From Paramacrobiotus metropolitanus (lineage: Eukaryota > Tardigrada > Eutardigrada > Parachela > Macrobiotidae), in contig NW_026570239.1 of NCBI RefSeq assembly GCF_019649055.1, positions 1,054,001-1,118,000 of the forward strand: a stretch of 64,000 bases of DNA. Reading direction: 5' to 3'. Of the stretch, positions 37,736-49,042 are shown piece after piece. Both the position numbers and the translations under genes were made by a program. Position 1 is the first letter of the stretch. Each line of letters starts with the position of its first letter. The notes under the pieces are model-generated. The model was not told the DNA's origin, searched no databases, and worked only from the letters and a program-made list of their open reading frames with translations.

Positions 37736-38744
37736 TCGTATTAACCAGAAAAAATTCACCAAAATTATAGATAAATATGCAGATATTACCTGGTAAATTC
37801 CATTCAAGTATCGAAAATAAATGTCGAACGGAATGTTATCGGCTAGTAGTCAATGTGGAAATCAAGGTATTCCGATCGCATGTTCCGCTGCTGATACTGT
37901 ATATGTAGCAGCACTGCAGCAGTAAGTATTTCTCAGATGGAATAATATCGAAAGGAATGAAATCGCTTATTAATTAAGCGGAAAATTAGTCAGGGTGTTC
38001 CGATGGTATGTTTTGCTACGAACACGGTATAATATGTAGGAAGCAAGCATTTCTACCATGTGCGTGTGCATTAACAGAAACCACAACAAAATGTCACACT
38101 TTAAGAAAATGTTCTCTGTCTGGCGTGGTAAGGGACTTTGATCCCGTACCACTTTTTCTCCTGTAGGTGCGCGTGGCAAGTATACTGTGTGTGCGTGTGG
38201 TACTCCATCAAACACGCACACAGTTATAATACACATGTAGAACGCCGGAACCCACGCATTCCTTCGGCTGTCGATCCGGAAACCGTACTACACACCCAGC
38301 ATCCGTTCCCGCGTACAGAATTCTTGCTTGCCATACAAAAAGATGTCTACTAACGAGGTGAGACAGCGCTTTTACTTATTACTGTAATGTCAACTTAAAG
38401 TGAATAATGTCTTATATTAATAATGTACTGTAGTATCGTGAATAATTAAATACCATTTCGTGATGTATGTATATTGTATGTATACGTCGTTAGTGCAACA
38501 ACATATACATACTGTAATGTCTACATTATTGTATGTACAATCATGCGATACTGCTGCTGGGATAAATTTTGACCATGTATTTGGACAACGCTCATAAGTT
38601 TATCAGTATGTGAGGATGAAATTTTAACGTGCTATGATACGTAGAAATTTTACTTGCTGATATTAATACTTAAATTTTGTAGCGGACTGATAGTGTATAA
38701 AAAATATTGAACGGTTCGTACTGGCATGTAAATTTTTCAGCTGT
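37736..38744. other. Polinton left-end region
   Basis: No gene that I can support. A short ATG frame at 38343 (MSTNE, then a GTGAGA donor) could be a leader exon for the gene at 39.5 kb, but the intron would be about 1.1 kb, unlike the 58-101 bp introns elsewhere in the element. Confidence 0.4.
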
Positions 38745-39390
38745 GCGTACTACTACGCAGAACTTTGTACGCTTATTTTAATGCGAAAAACTTTTCACGC
38801 TTATTTTAATGCGAAAAACTTTTCAGTCGTATTTTAATGCGAAAAACTTTTTGCGCTTATTTTAATTCGAAAAACTTTTCAGTCGTATTTTAATGCGAAA
38901 AACTTTTTACGCTTATTTTAATTCGAAAAACTTTTCAGTCGTATTTTAATGCGAAAAACTTTTTGCGCTTATTTTAATTCGAACAACTTTTCAGTCGTAT
39001 TTTAATGCGAAAAACTTTTTACGCTTATTTTAATTCGAAAAACTTTTTACGCTTATTTTAATTCGAAAAACTTTTTACTCGTATTTTAATGCGAAAAACT
39101 TTTCAGCCTTATTTTAAAACAAAAAACTTTTCGATCGTAATGAAAGCCCAAAAATTTTTGTATTCTTATATTAGTGTGAAACTTATTAGTGTTAATTTTA
39201 ACTGAAAAACTTTTTCTGCTTTAAATATACTGAAAAACTTCTATCGTCCAGTTGTAAGTTAAAAGCTTTTTAAACTTAATTTAATACGAAAAACTTTGTA
39301 CGCTTAGTTTAATACGAAAAACTTTACATCCTTATTTTAAAACGAAAAAACTTTTCAATCGTATTTTAAACCTAAAAAATTTTATATTCT
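38745..39390. repeat. 28-bp tandem repeat array, about 20 copies
   Basis: The unit reads roughly CGCTTATTTTAATGCGAAAAACTTTT plus CA/TA. Two alternating subtypes differ in CGCTTATT versus GTCGTATT and in AATGCG versus AATTCG. The central copies are almost identical and the outer ones decay on both sides. Each unit has the near-palindrome AAAAACTTTTT. It lies about 1.1 kb inside the left terminus and has no counterpart at the right end. Confidence 0.9.
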
Positions 39391-39518
39391 TATATTAGTG
39401 AAGAGAAATATTATTATTATGGAACCGCTAACAGTTTTTTATCCTTAAACGTTTTGTTAATTTACTTGTGTTTTTTTTTTACGTTTGTAGGGTTTGAAAA
39501 AGGAATGGCGCAAGCTAA

Positions 39519-40478
39519 TGACGGATGCCCCGTATACGAGCGCCCTTGAGGCGGCGCGTAGGCTTCTGGCGACTGCCGCATCCGGGAGTGCCGATGAACG
39601 TAATCAGTTGTACGAGAATGCGGTAAGGATTTTAAGGGGATTTTTTTAAAAAAGGAAGAAAAAAATAATAGGAGTTGACCATTATTATTGCTTACCAGGT
39701 GTAGTTTTGTTTTGCAGCGTGCAGTTCTGAACAGCACGCGTGATGTTGAGGATTCTGCGGCCAGCATTCAGCGAAATGCGATTCTTTGTGTGGACGCGTT
39801 GAGCGCTTCAGTGAGAAAAATCCAGCACGAGCTCAGCAGTATGCGTAAGGAGTTAGCAAAAGGACTGGAGGAAACCGAGGAGGCTCAGTTCAACAGAGAC
39901 GATGTTATGGTCGTTCTCCGTAAACGTACCGCCCATCCGAAGTTGTTCTGCCGGGAAGAATACCGCAAGCCAGATCCGCTGACCAAAAAGCGGAAGGTCA
40001 ACACCGGTAAAGCAAAAGCCAAAAAAGGAAGGATGGCTCAACAATGTATCCTGAACATATTGACTATACAGATAACGAATTCGAAAAGGCAAGTTCTATA
40101 TGTTTTGTGAATGGATTTATGGTTATGTTTTATTGTTGTTTTCTTCTTCTATAGTTGGTGATGGACCATGAAAAAGGATTCCGGGATATGTTGATTAGGA
40201 GCTTGTGCCAGGTTCCAGTTCAGAATGGGTTCAAGGAGTTGGCTTCAATGGCGGCTGACCTGAAATCTGCCTTCGACACTTGTGTACGCGAAAACCTGCT
40301 AGCCGATGACGAAGTTCCAAAACGTACTTGCATCCAAGCGATGGTGGATTGCTACGTAAACGGGTTTAAGGCCGAGGACGTGAAGAAGTTCCAGGAGGCA
40401 AAGTACGAGGCGGTGGTGTTCATAGAAGACTTAAACGCTGAATATGTGTCAGCATTAGAGGACTTGGATTCTGAGTAA
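39519..40478 (+). CDS. Polinton left-end gene, unknown product, probable frame lesion
   Basis: The exon pattern is about 39519-39621, then 39718-40091, then 40154-40478. The first intron is GT-AG and the second uses a GC donor (GCAAGT) and TAG acceptor. An upstream leader exon is possible. The middle part is helical and charged, with a basic tail (KKRKVNTGKAKAKKGR) that looks like a nuclear localisation signal. The last exon (LVMDHEKGFRD...EDLDSE) is helical and acidic at its end. The reading frame before the A6 run at about 40020-40026 and the frame that splices into the last exon differ by one base, so a small indel probably sits there. I do not recognise the family. Confidence 0.5.
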
Positions 40479-40707
40479 TGGCGATTAGTTTAATGATAAG
40501 TAATGTTTTCGTATAAAATCGTTGAAAAAGAATAACAAACTCTGAACTAATGTACCAACGTTTATGCCAAGTAATTCTATTTCGTTTAATCAAGATATCT
40601 GCATAATTATATTGAAAAAAAATACGGCCCTGGGCAGAAAAAAACTTAACAATTAATACTATATCAAGCCAATCAAGTACAAACTAGCATTGCTACACAG
40701 CTGGGAA

Positions 40708-40744
40708 TATAAAAGCACTCTGCACAACGCACGAACTGCTCATT
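40708..40744 (+). promoter_or_regulatory. TATA box plus initiator for the F-box-like gene
   Basis: TATAAAA at 40708-40714 and TCATT at 40740-40744. The presumed start A is 34 bp downstream of the TATA and about 42 bp ahead of the ATG. Confidence 0.7.
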
Positions 40745-40783
40745 TCGAATTTTTATAATTCATTCGCTTAATAACTCACTACA

Positions 40784-42301
40784 ATGAAGCGTAGCATTCA
40801 ACTAGAAGGTTCTCCTTGTAAATATTGCAAGTGTTTTCATGACAGCGATGAAGAAGTGCAAAGTGTTGCGGAGGCGTGTCCCAAGTGTCAACCGGTGCCG
40901 AAGGAGGTGTTCAAGGATTTCCAACTCCCAAGAATCTCCAAACGCTTTCTCCACTGCTTCGATCACCAGTTGGAGGGTGTACTCAAGTGGTACGCCACGT
41001 CCCACCGGAAGCGACCCAATTCAGCCGGAGAACCAGGCGACATTGGCTGTGCGATGTGCACATGGAGTGATGGCGTGGAGACGGTGTTTGCCGGCAATGC
41101 AGCGGATAGTCTTGAAGCGCAAGGCGCCAGGGATATCTGGACGTCGACACCACTCACCAGGAACTGGTTGCGGCAGTACACCGAACCGGAAGGATGCGGG
41201 CTTCCATTTTACCACCAGGACCTGATGAAGTACATCGTTTCCTTGATGACCCCCATTGACTTATATCACCTGAAGCGGGTTTCATCGGCGTTCAACTTCT
41301 ACGCAGAAAAAGAAATTGCTGCCCGAGCATCCAATCCTGAGGTCACCTTCAAAGCTTCGGATGTGGATAACTACACCAATGAAGGCATCCATCCTCCGTG
41401 CGACAGGTTGTACTGTGAAGTTCGAAATTTTACCAAGAAGCTGTTCTGCGTAGTGTCCAACCGCACGAAATGCATCACATTCGACATGAGGGAAAGCAAC
41501 GGGGCCTACATCAATCACATGCACGACCATTTCTGCACGGTACTGCTGGTTCTTCATGACGTTGCACCGGAGCTGCGCCATATCACCGTTCGGGGAGGTT
41601 TCATGAGTGTCAGGGCCATTTTGGAGACCGTGGAATGGATTAACACGCTCGAGTTGGAGGACGTCTATGTCTACGGATTCCGTCATCTTATCCCTGGATA
41701 TGTGCACTCGGACATGTCGTACCTTGACTGCGGGTGGATGAGAACGGAGAAAACGTATGTATCATTCTTTTAAGGCTTTTGTCATAGAGTCAAGCTGCGT
41801 TGTACTAAGTGTTCTGTGCGTTGCAGGTATCTTAGGCAAAATGCTTTGTTCGCTCGTGGAGCAAACCAGCCTCACCATGTCCTCTATGTCGCCGAGGAAT
41901 TACTGGACACTTTCCATCTGACCTCCAAGGATCCACTCCCCCATCTAAGGATTATGCCTCATCTGCGTACGATTTGGCAGACAATCTGCGAGTACTGGAT
42001 AGCACGCCTGGACTGCCGCGGGATCGATGCAGTGGAAACCATCATGCGTAAGGTGACATCTAACGCCGCGTTCTCAATCTACAGTGCAGTGCGTATTTGT
42101 GGAGACATTAACATTGGCTACCTCAACGAATTTCGGTACTTTATGTTACGCTTAATACTAGCAGCACGCGGTATGGCTTTTCCACGTATGATTAACTGTT
42201 TCTGTCAGTTGTGTCACCAGGCACATCAGAGGTTGTTGATAGACGCAAAATCCTGTTTCGGCAATGGAACCAGTTTAGCTATGCTTGATTATGTTTTGTA
42301 A
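40784..42301 (+). CDS. F-box-like protein, cysteine-rich N-terminus (2 exons)
   Basis: Exons are 40784-41754 and 41827-42301 (GT-AG, 72-bp intron, phase 2), giving 481 residues. Residues about 145-185 (LPFYHQDLMKYIVSLMTPIDLYHLKRVSSAFNFYA) match the F-box pattern LPxExxxxIxxxLxxxDLxxxxxVxxxF. The N-terminus has CKYCxCxH and CPKC pairs that could bind zinc. The C-terminal 300 residues look like degenerate LRR-type substrate-binding repeats. If it is an F-box protein, it would recruit targets to an SCF ubiquitin ligase, a known viral strategy. This is not part of the usual Polinton gene set. No lesion is visible. Confidence 0.6.
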
Positions 42302-42431
42302 CCTTTGGTCATAATCTTTGACTTCTGCTAGCGTTCTTTTTTTTCGAGGGTGGTGGGTAGTCCTTGTTTACGATTTGCTGTTAGTAGTTAAGGCGTGTTA
42401 GAACTTGACCGATTTCATTAAAAATAACAAG

Positions 42432-42470
42432 TATATAAAGCTGCAAACGTCGTGTAGCAGGGTATTCATA
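42432..42470 (+). promoter_or_regulatory. TATA box of the DNA polymerase gene
   Basis: TATATAAA at 42432-42439 with a TTCATA initiator-like site at 42465-42470, about 65 bp before the polymerase ATG. Confidence 0.65.
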
Positions 42471-43080
42471 ATTTGAAAGTGTCTCTTAAGTGCATTAGCT
42501 GTATACATTACAAGTGGTGTACATTGAATAAAAATGGATGAGCAATCTGACAACCACGAAGAAGAAGAAGATGATTCGAGTAGCATCCCTAGCATTTCAG
42601 AAGATAATCTACTACTTGAGCAGGTAGCAGATACTTATTCTCAGAAATGGAAAACTGCACTTGCGGTTTTTCAGTGCCTCATCGCGCCCGAGTTGTTTGA
42701 TGTTCCGTTTTCACGCCTCTGTGGAGTAATTGAAAACATTTTTGGAGAACTGCTTAACAGAATTCTGGTAGATAAAATACAGCCTTGGTATATGGTACGC
42801 GTGCAATTATACAGCGACCATTTACGAAAGAAAATTCCTATTTGGACACCGTTAATGCGGCGGGACGAACTAACTGTGGACCGTATCATGGCGCGCGTTG
42901 AACGGGTGATGCAAAGTTCAACCAGCTTTCGCCTGGATGAAAGCTTCAGGATTGAAGTCCAGTACACAGAAACGCCGGATGGTGGAGGTAATGACAATCT
43001 AGTGATTCCTGAAAGCGTTAAAAGCTACTGAAGAACAAAATGTCTATTGTTCGTATAAAGAACGACGACAATCTACTGTA

Positions 43081-45042
43081 GCCGCGGGATGAAGTGGCTC
43101 CACAGAGTCTGGTGTACGAGAAAAGGCACGACGTATATACATACGCTGATTTGAATAAAAAATTGAATTTCTGCTGCATTTTTGATTTTCAATCAATTTA
43201 ACGGGTTTTTTTTCCATTTTAAAGTGAATAATTGCATTTCGGCTGTGGATAGCATTTAAATCAGAGCTCTAATTTGTCGTAATGGGCCGAAAGCAGCGTA
43301 GTTATACAGAGGAACAGATTCGAGCATTTCTGATCGGTTTTGCTGCCGCTGATGTGAGCGCACGGAGTTACGCAAATAATATCGGAGTTCCGTGGAGAAC
43401 TTTCACACGCTGGAAAAGGTACAATTAAATTTTTAATTAATTATCTACTTGCGTGTTCTTGAAAGCAGCCAGTCTACCTGCAGCAGGTTGAGGAAGAACG
43501 AGCCTCTTCGGAAGCAGAAACACAAGCGAAAGCCGGACCACTCTGACATAGAGGACGCTTTGTACGAATTTCTCCTGGCCGAGCGGAAGAAGGGTCTGAT
43601 TGTGACGCGTCTGGAGCTGAAAAAAAGAGCGCTAGAGTTAGCCCAGGTGGAAGGAGCTCCAACCTTCAAGGCTTCAGACGGTTGGCTTACTAGCTTTTTG
43701 AAGAGAAAGTGCCTGCGATACCGTGTCCCAACTCAACATGCTCGCAAGTCTGAATTTACAGAAGAAGATCTGGTAAGCTGAATTTTTTTAACATTAGAAA
43801 TCAGAGCTCTGACCATTTTCTAAAAAACAGGAAGAAGAGCTGGAGTATTTTCTCCGCTTGCACAATTCCATCGTTCTGGATGAAACTCCCGCTGACCGCG
43901 TATTCAATTTCGATCAGACGATGATTCGCCTTGTAGCGCCGAAACCGAAAACACTTTCTCCCATTGGAGTGAAAGAAGTAATTGTATAGCTTTTATTCAC
44001 TTCATTGCAAATATTTATAACAAAAGCTATGATAATTGTGAGAGCTCTGATATTTTTATTAATTTTACGAGTCTGGTTTGTTGTGGTTTTTGGGGTGCCC
44101 CTGGGAACCAGCGGGGGGGTGGTTCCTCTAGAAAGCTGACTGTGGACGGCTTTGTAGGTAACTGTTAAACAGCCTCCTGGCGAAAAAGAAGGAATAACTG
44201 TGTCTTTAACGATCCGTGCGGATGGTGGAAAATATCCCGCTGTAGTGGTGCTAGGGGGGAAAGAATGGGAAGCTGTCAGAAGGGATAATGAACAAGCTGA
44301 AAGTTCCTTCTAATATTTTTGTTGAGAGCTCTTATTCTACTTGGTGGACGGAGGAGATGGATCTGGACTGGATAAAGTATACATTTCCAGAAGATACGCA
44401 AAAGCGTGTTTTAGTTCGAGACCAAGCACCTGTCCACAAAAAAGAACCATCGGAGCTCCTACTTAGAGAACGAAATGTCGAGCAAATCTTCGTGCCTGCT
44501 GGTCGCACAGGCGATTATCAGCCGCTTGATGTCAGCGTTAACAAAGCAATGAAGGCCTCTTTTCGTAGCGAATATCAGCTTTGGCGAGCAACTCATCATG
44601 AAGTAACAAAATCGGGATATCTGAAGAAGCCAGGGCGCCAAGACTTCCTGGATATGATCTCTCGTGCATGGCAAAGCGTAACCCCAGATCTTGTCCGTAA
44701 ATCGTTTTTCGCTGCTCAGGTGCTTAAGAATGATGACCGAGAACGTGATCATGAGAGCTCTGAAAATGAGTATGAGAGCTCTGGAATGGATAAGGAAAAT
44801 TTACTAGTACTTGATGAAAGCGATTCTGAAATGGAGATTAGTTTATTCAGTGATAGTATTTTAGAGAGTGATAATACCTGTGAGATAGAAAACGGTCTAC
44901 CAGAGTAAAAGAGTACTAAAATAAAATTAATAAAAATAAGCTTTACGTGTGCGCTGCCCGTTGGCGGTAAGCACCGTGCTCAGTGCCCGACGAGGGAAAG
45001 GCAGCGCCCGGATCTAACAGTGGAGCCACTTCATCGCGCGGC
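43081..45042. mobile_element. pogo/Tigger-type DNA transposon inserted in PolB
   Basis: A 1962-bp element flanked by TA (43079-43080 and 45043-45044). Its 23-bp inverted ends (GCCGCGGGATGAAGTGGCTC...) differ at one position. The target TA lies at the centre of a palindrome: the four bases outside each TA, ACTG and CAGT, are complementary. The element carries one multi-exon transposase gene. Confidence 0.9.
43282..44908 (+). CDS. pogo/Tigger-type DDE transposase, probably frameshifted
   Basis: Exons are 43282-43418, 43469-43772, 43831-43977 and 44158-44908. Exon 1 is a psq-type helix-turn-helix (MGRKQRSYTEEQIRAFLIGF...). Exon 2 is a CENP-B/Tc5-type second HTH (EDALYEFLLAERKKGL...GWLTSFLKRK). 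The catalytic acids of the DDE_1 family are visible: FNFDQTM, LVRDQAPVH and DYQPLDVSVNKAMK. In exon 4 the frame entering from the acceptor and the frame with the second and third acids differ by one base, with a G6 run at 44254-44259 as the likely site. The C-terminus is acidic and Ser-rich. The enzyme is therefore probably dead. Confidence 0.8.
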
Positions 45043-48000
45043 TACAGTATGTTTACCACGGTCCCTCGTAACGGCTAAAGCCTTAGCAGATGAAGATATG
45101 CAACTATATGCAACGCTACGTGACACCAGGGCACATAAGCACCCAGAAAAGCAGCATAAGGATCAGCAGACATTATTAGCAAAACAGCTGGTAATAGCTG
45201 CAGGCCTGACGGAGCGGCGCTACAACCTGGACGACGTAGAGACTTTTCAAAAGTTACTAAGCGATTATCAAATCATAATTGTTGGACTGGAACAGCTTAA
45301 CAGTATTATTTTCGCTGGAGAGTTCAGGGAAAAACGCTTAATGCTATTGTATTACGCTAACCATTTTGACGTTTTAACATCGCTGCAAGGGTGGTACGAG
45401 AAGAGTAAATGGTGTTTTCATTGTAATCATGGGTACGGGCACGAAGGCGATCACCGCTGTAAAGATACCTGCAAGCTTTGCTTGCGCGAAACGTGTGAGC
45501 TTGAAGCCAACTTTGCGCGGTACTGCGCGGGATGCAATCGAACGGGTTTTAGGAACGACGAGTGTTTTAACCACCACCTTGCAACGACAGCGAAAAGCAG
45601 AAACCATAAGAAAAAGAAAAGCATTTGCGAAAAATTCAAGGTCTGCCGAGATTGCTCAGCATTCATAAAGACGAGCGTGAAACGAGGATACGGGACAGAC
45701 CATGTGTGCGGTGAGATTTATTGTTCGGTTTGCCTGTGTTATGTATTACCGGAGCACCATGACTGCTATATTAAACCAGAGAAACTTGACGACAAAATAT
45801 TGGCCAAGCACAAATCTGCTAGTTTCATATACTTTGATTTCGAGACGTACCCTGACGGTAATGGAAAGCACGTCCCAAATTTTTGTGTAATACAAGTGCA
45901 GGAAGATGGAAAGCCCATTGAAACCCGCCAATTTCCCGAGGATATTAGCAACATTGGCAAAGACATTGCAAGTGATGTCTGTGAATTTATTTTCCAAGAA
46001 ATGCATGCTGGTTTTTTTTGTTTGGCACACAACTTTAGAGGGTAAGAAATTTTGCTTTTCTATGGTTCACACAAACTGAATTACGTTGAAAGTATACAGC
46101 TTACAGATGAAGTGGTGGGTTTTGTAGGTTCGATGGCTATTTTATTTTAAAATGGCTGCTTCAGAAAGGTCAAGCGCCTGACGTTATCATGAAAGGTTCG
46201 CAGATCACGCACCTGCGCGATCGGGAGTTTGGTATAAACTTTAGGGACACACTAAATTATGTGCCTTTGTCGTTGGACAATTGGGCTAAATCGTTCGCCG
46301 TTGAGGAAACTAAAGGTAAATTCCCACATGTCCTAAACCGACCACAATTTTGGAACACCGTTATTGACTATCCGGATATTGAAAAGTTCAACTACCGATT
46401 TATGAGTGATAAAGAAAAGCATGCCTTTATGGAATTCTATAATGAAGACAAAGCAATGAAAAGTGGATTGTATGACGTCAACAAGGAACTGGCCGCCTAC
46501 TGCCACCAGGACGTAAACACGCTACGTTGTTGTGCAATGCAGCTGCGCGAACTTTTTTTCAGAATCACGGATGGACTATGCATTTTTCAATCTGGATTAA
46601 CCCTGCCAAGTGTGTGTCATTATTTCTGGAGGTCCAGGCTGCTAAAGCCTTTGGAAGTTGAAGTTATCCATATGCCCAGCAACCGCATATCCTCCAACAA
46701 AGCCAATTCATGGCTACATTTTATCAGCCAAAGCCAAGGCATTGAACTGGAGCGAGAGTTTAAAATTGGCGCATTATTCATTGATGGGTACCATCTGGAA
46801 AGTCGAACAGCATATGAATTTTATGGGTGCGTGCACCACGGCCATCCCATATGCACGAATCCAAGTACGCGCCACCCGCATCAGGACGCCACAATGGGTG
46901 AGTTGTACGAGCGAACTGTTCGGCGCGAAGAAATGTTGAAGAAGCTAAAAATCAATATTGTGAGCGTATGGGAATGTGAATATGACAATCGCATTAAAAA
47001 CGATGCTAATTTTGCTGCTGATATAAAAAACATACGGATTGTTGAACCACTCGACCCGAGAAAAGCCCTTTTTGGTGGGCGGGTGAACGCACTGGTATTG
47101 AACTACAAGGTTAAGCCAGGGGAAAAGATAATGTACCTGGACGTCGTGTCCGAATATCCATATGTTAACAAAAATAAGCGCTACCCTGTCGGCAAGCACA
47201 AAAGAATAACAAATAACTTCAAAAATCTGGATAGCTATTTTGGAATTATGCATTGCAAAGTATTACCACCTCGTGACTTAATGATACCAATTTTACCGGC
47301 CCACTTTGATAAATTAATTTTCACGTTATGCCGGTCTTGCGCTGAGGAAAAGAATCAAAACGTTTGCACGCATGAGGATCCGGAGCAAAGAGCTCTGACG
47401 GGAACTTGGTGCACACTAGAATTACAAGAAGCCGTGAAAAATGGCTATGAACTAATGGAAATTCACGAAGTGTGGCACTATCCAGACAGCAGAGAGCGTT
47501 TTTTTGCTGATTATATTGACTTTTTTCTGGCGCTTAAAGTCCAAGCTTCTGGCTGGCCGGCTGATATTAAAACTCCAGAGCAGCAAGATGCGTTTCTGGA
47601 CCACTTTTTCCAAACGGAAGGCATCCAGTTGGACGGCTCCAAAATAAGCTGGAATCCGGGGCTGCGGCAGCTCGCTAAGTTGTGTCTAAACAGGTTGGTG
47701 CTGATTCATATTTGTATGTTTTGTGTCGTCGGTAATATACTAGGAGTAGTTGTAGTAGTAGTAGTAGTAGTAATTTATACTACGCTGTTTATAGCTTTTG
47801 GGGCCGGCTGGGAACGAGAAACAACCTTCTCAGCACAGTTTTCGTTAACACTGTAAAGGATTTTCTGCACTACTTAACGTCTTCAGAATTCGAAATCCAT
47901 GATTATGACGTATTTTCGGACGATGTTGTACAAATAATGTACACGAGGAAGGATGCTATGGTTCCGACTAACCCGAAAACGAATGTAGTTCTAGCGGCGT

Positions 48001-48640
48001 AAGTGATAATGGTTTCAGTATTAGTGCTTCATTTAAAACAGGTAAATTAGAATTGTGCTTATATTTTGCTGTCAGGTTTACAACGGCACACGCAAGGTTA
48101 CATTTATTGAAATTCATGCAAAGAGCGGGCGAGCGACTACTATACTTTGATACGGTAAGAACTAAAGCATTAGCGTAAAGCATTGTTAAACCAAACGAAA
48201 CGAGAAATTAAACATTTTTTTTAAAATCGCAGGACAGCATTATGTTTGTTCAGCGTCCAGGTGATGAGCCGTTTGAGACCGGGTCCACTCTAGGGATGTT
48301 GAGCAATGAGCTGTCCGAGGACGACTTCATTACACGCTTCTGTAGTACTGGTCCCAAATCGTACAGCTACGTTACGGCATCTGGGCAGGAGGTCTGTAAA
48401 ATCAAAGGATTCGAAATTAATAAACTAACAGGGACGGTGTTGAACTTTGATTCGATGTTGAAAATCGCCACCCAACCTCTCCAAGATGAGACCGCCTCCG
48501 ACAGCGCTCTTGGTAACGTTCAGCCCGAGTCCCTTTCCGTCACATATGGTAGTACTATTCGCCGGAAGAAACGGACATATGAAATCCAAGATGTGCCTAT
48601 GACGAAGCGGTTTAAAAAGACATACGATAAACGACGCGTT

Positions 48641-48925
48641 TTAGACGACTTTACTACTGTGCCATACGGTTACGTACCGTAACCCTTTGATCATGAACTT
48701 GAATGTTGGCATTGTATCGTTGTTGAAAGTAAAGTCCAGAGTCGTGTTGGCTTCGTCGACACTGGCGGCGGCGGCGGCGGCGGCTGATGGTCGATAAGGT
48801 AGAAAAGTAGTGACGGTACCAAGAGTAATGCCCGATAAAACCAGAACAAGTGCTAGCAGACTACCAAAAAAAGCAATCGTAGTGACAATGCATATCGCTT
48901 GACGCTTTTCCTGAGCAGGGTCCAT
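48641..48925 (-). CDS. Small single-pass membrane protein
   Basis: 94 residues from the ATG at 48925. The order is a short N-terminus (MDPAQEKRQ), one strong membrane segment (about residues 10-36, AICIVTTIAFFGSLLALVLVL), a linker with an Ala run, an NTT glycosylation-type site, then a C-terminal domain of about 40 residues. The 3' end overlaps the end of the PolB gene by 42 bp on the opposite strand. A minus-strand TATATAAA lies at 49028-49021, about 100 bp upstream. Role unknown; a type II or type III virion or accessory membrane protein is possible. Confidence 0.6.
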   Translation of the reverse strand: MDPAQEKRQAICIVTTIAFFGSLLALVLVLSGITLGTVTTFLPYRPSAAAAAAASVDEANTTLDFTFNNDTMPTFKFMIKGLRYVTVWHSSKVV

Positions 48926-48937
48926 GGTAGTGCAGGA

Positions 48938-49028
48938 TATATAAACGACGTAGTTTAGACCACTAAAAATAGTTAGGGAAAACGAAACGTGCAACTGAAG
49001 TTTAGCCAGTCTTGCTACAGTTTATATA
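48938..49028. promoter_or_regulatory. Overlapping face-to-face TATA promoters
   Basis: A plus-strand TATATAAA at 48938-48945 serves the ADP-ribosylglycohydrolase gene (ATG 49043). A minus-strand TATATAAA at 49028-49021 serves the membrane protein (ATG 48925). Each TATA lies between the other promoter and that promoter's gene, so the two transcripts would overlap at their 5' ends. Confidence 0.65.
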
Positions 49029-49042
49029 GTAGTCGATAGAAC

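Larger units (their letters stand above)
42534..48682 (+). pseudogene. polB: Protein-primed family B DNA polymerase, interrupted by a transposon
   Basis: This replicates the element. The acidic N-terminal region is at 42534-43031. A frame break follows at about 43030, then a few codons (KMSIVRIKNDDNL) up to 43080, where a pogo-type transposon is inserted (43081-45042). The gene resumes with CLPRSLVTAKAL and runs through exons to 46041, 46128-47693, 47795-47998, 48076-48154 and 48233-48682. Visible motifs are a Cys/His zinc-like cluster at about 45410-45720, Exo I (DFET), Exo II split over an intron (AHNFRG/FDGYF), Exo III (YCHQD), motif A (DVVSEYPYVN), motif B (KLCLN/S over an intron), and motif C (FDT/DSI) split exactly inside the catalytic aspartates by a 78-bp intron. 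The 3' part is intact, but the transposon and N-terminal breaks should abolish full-length product. Confidence 0.9.

Noticed and set aside
37970-38353. Frames near the left end of the Polinton as genes
   Set aside because: No motif and no promoter at the right distance; one may be a leader exon but that is not supported enough.
38745-39390. CRISPR array in the 28-bp repeats
   Set aside because: The units are head-to-tail without unique spacers, inside a eukaryotic Polinton.
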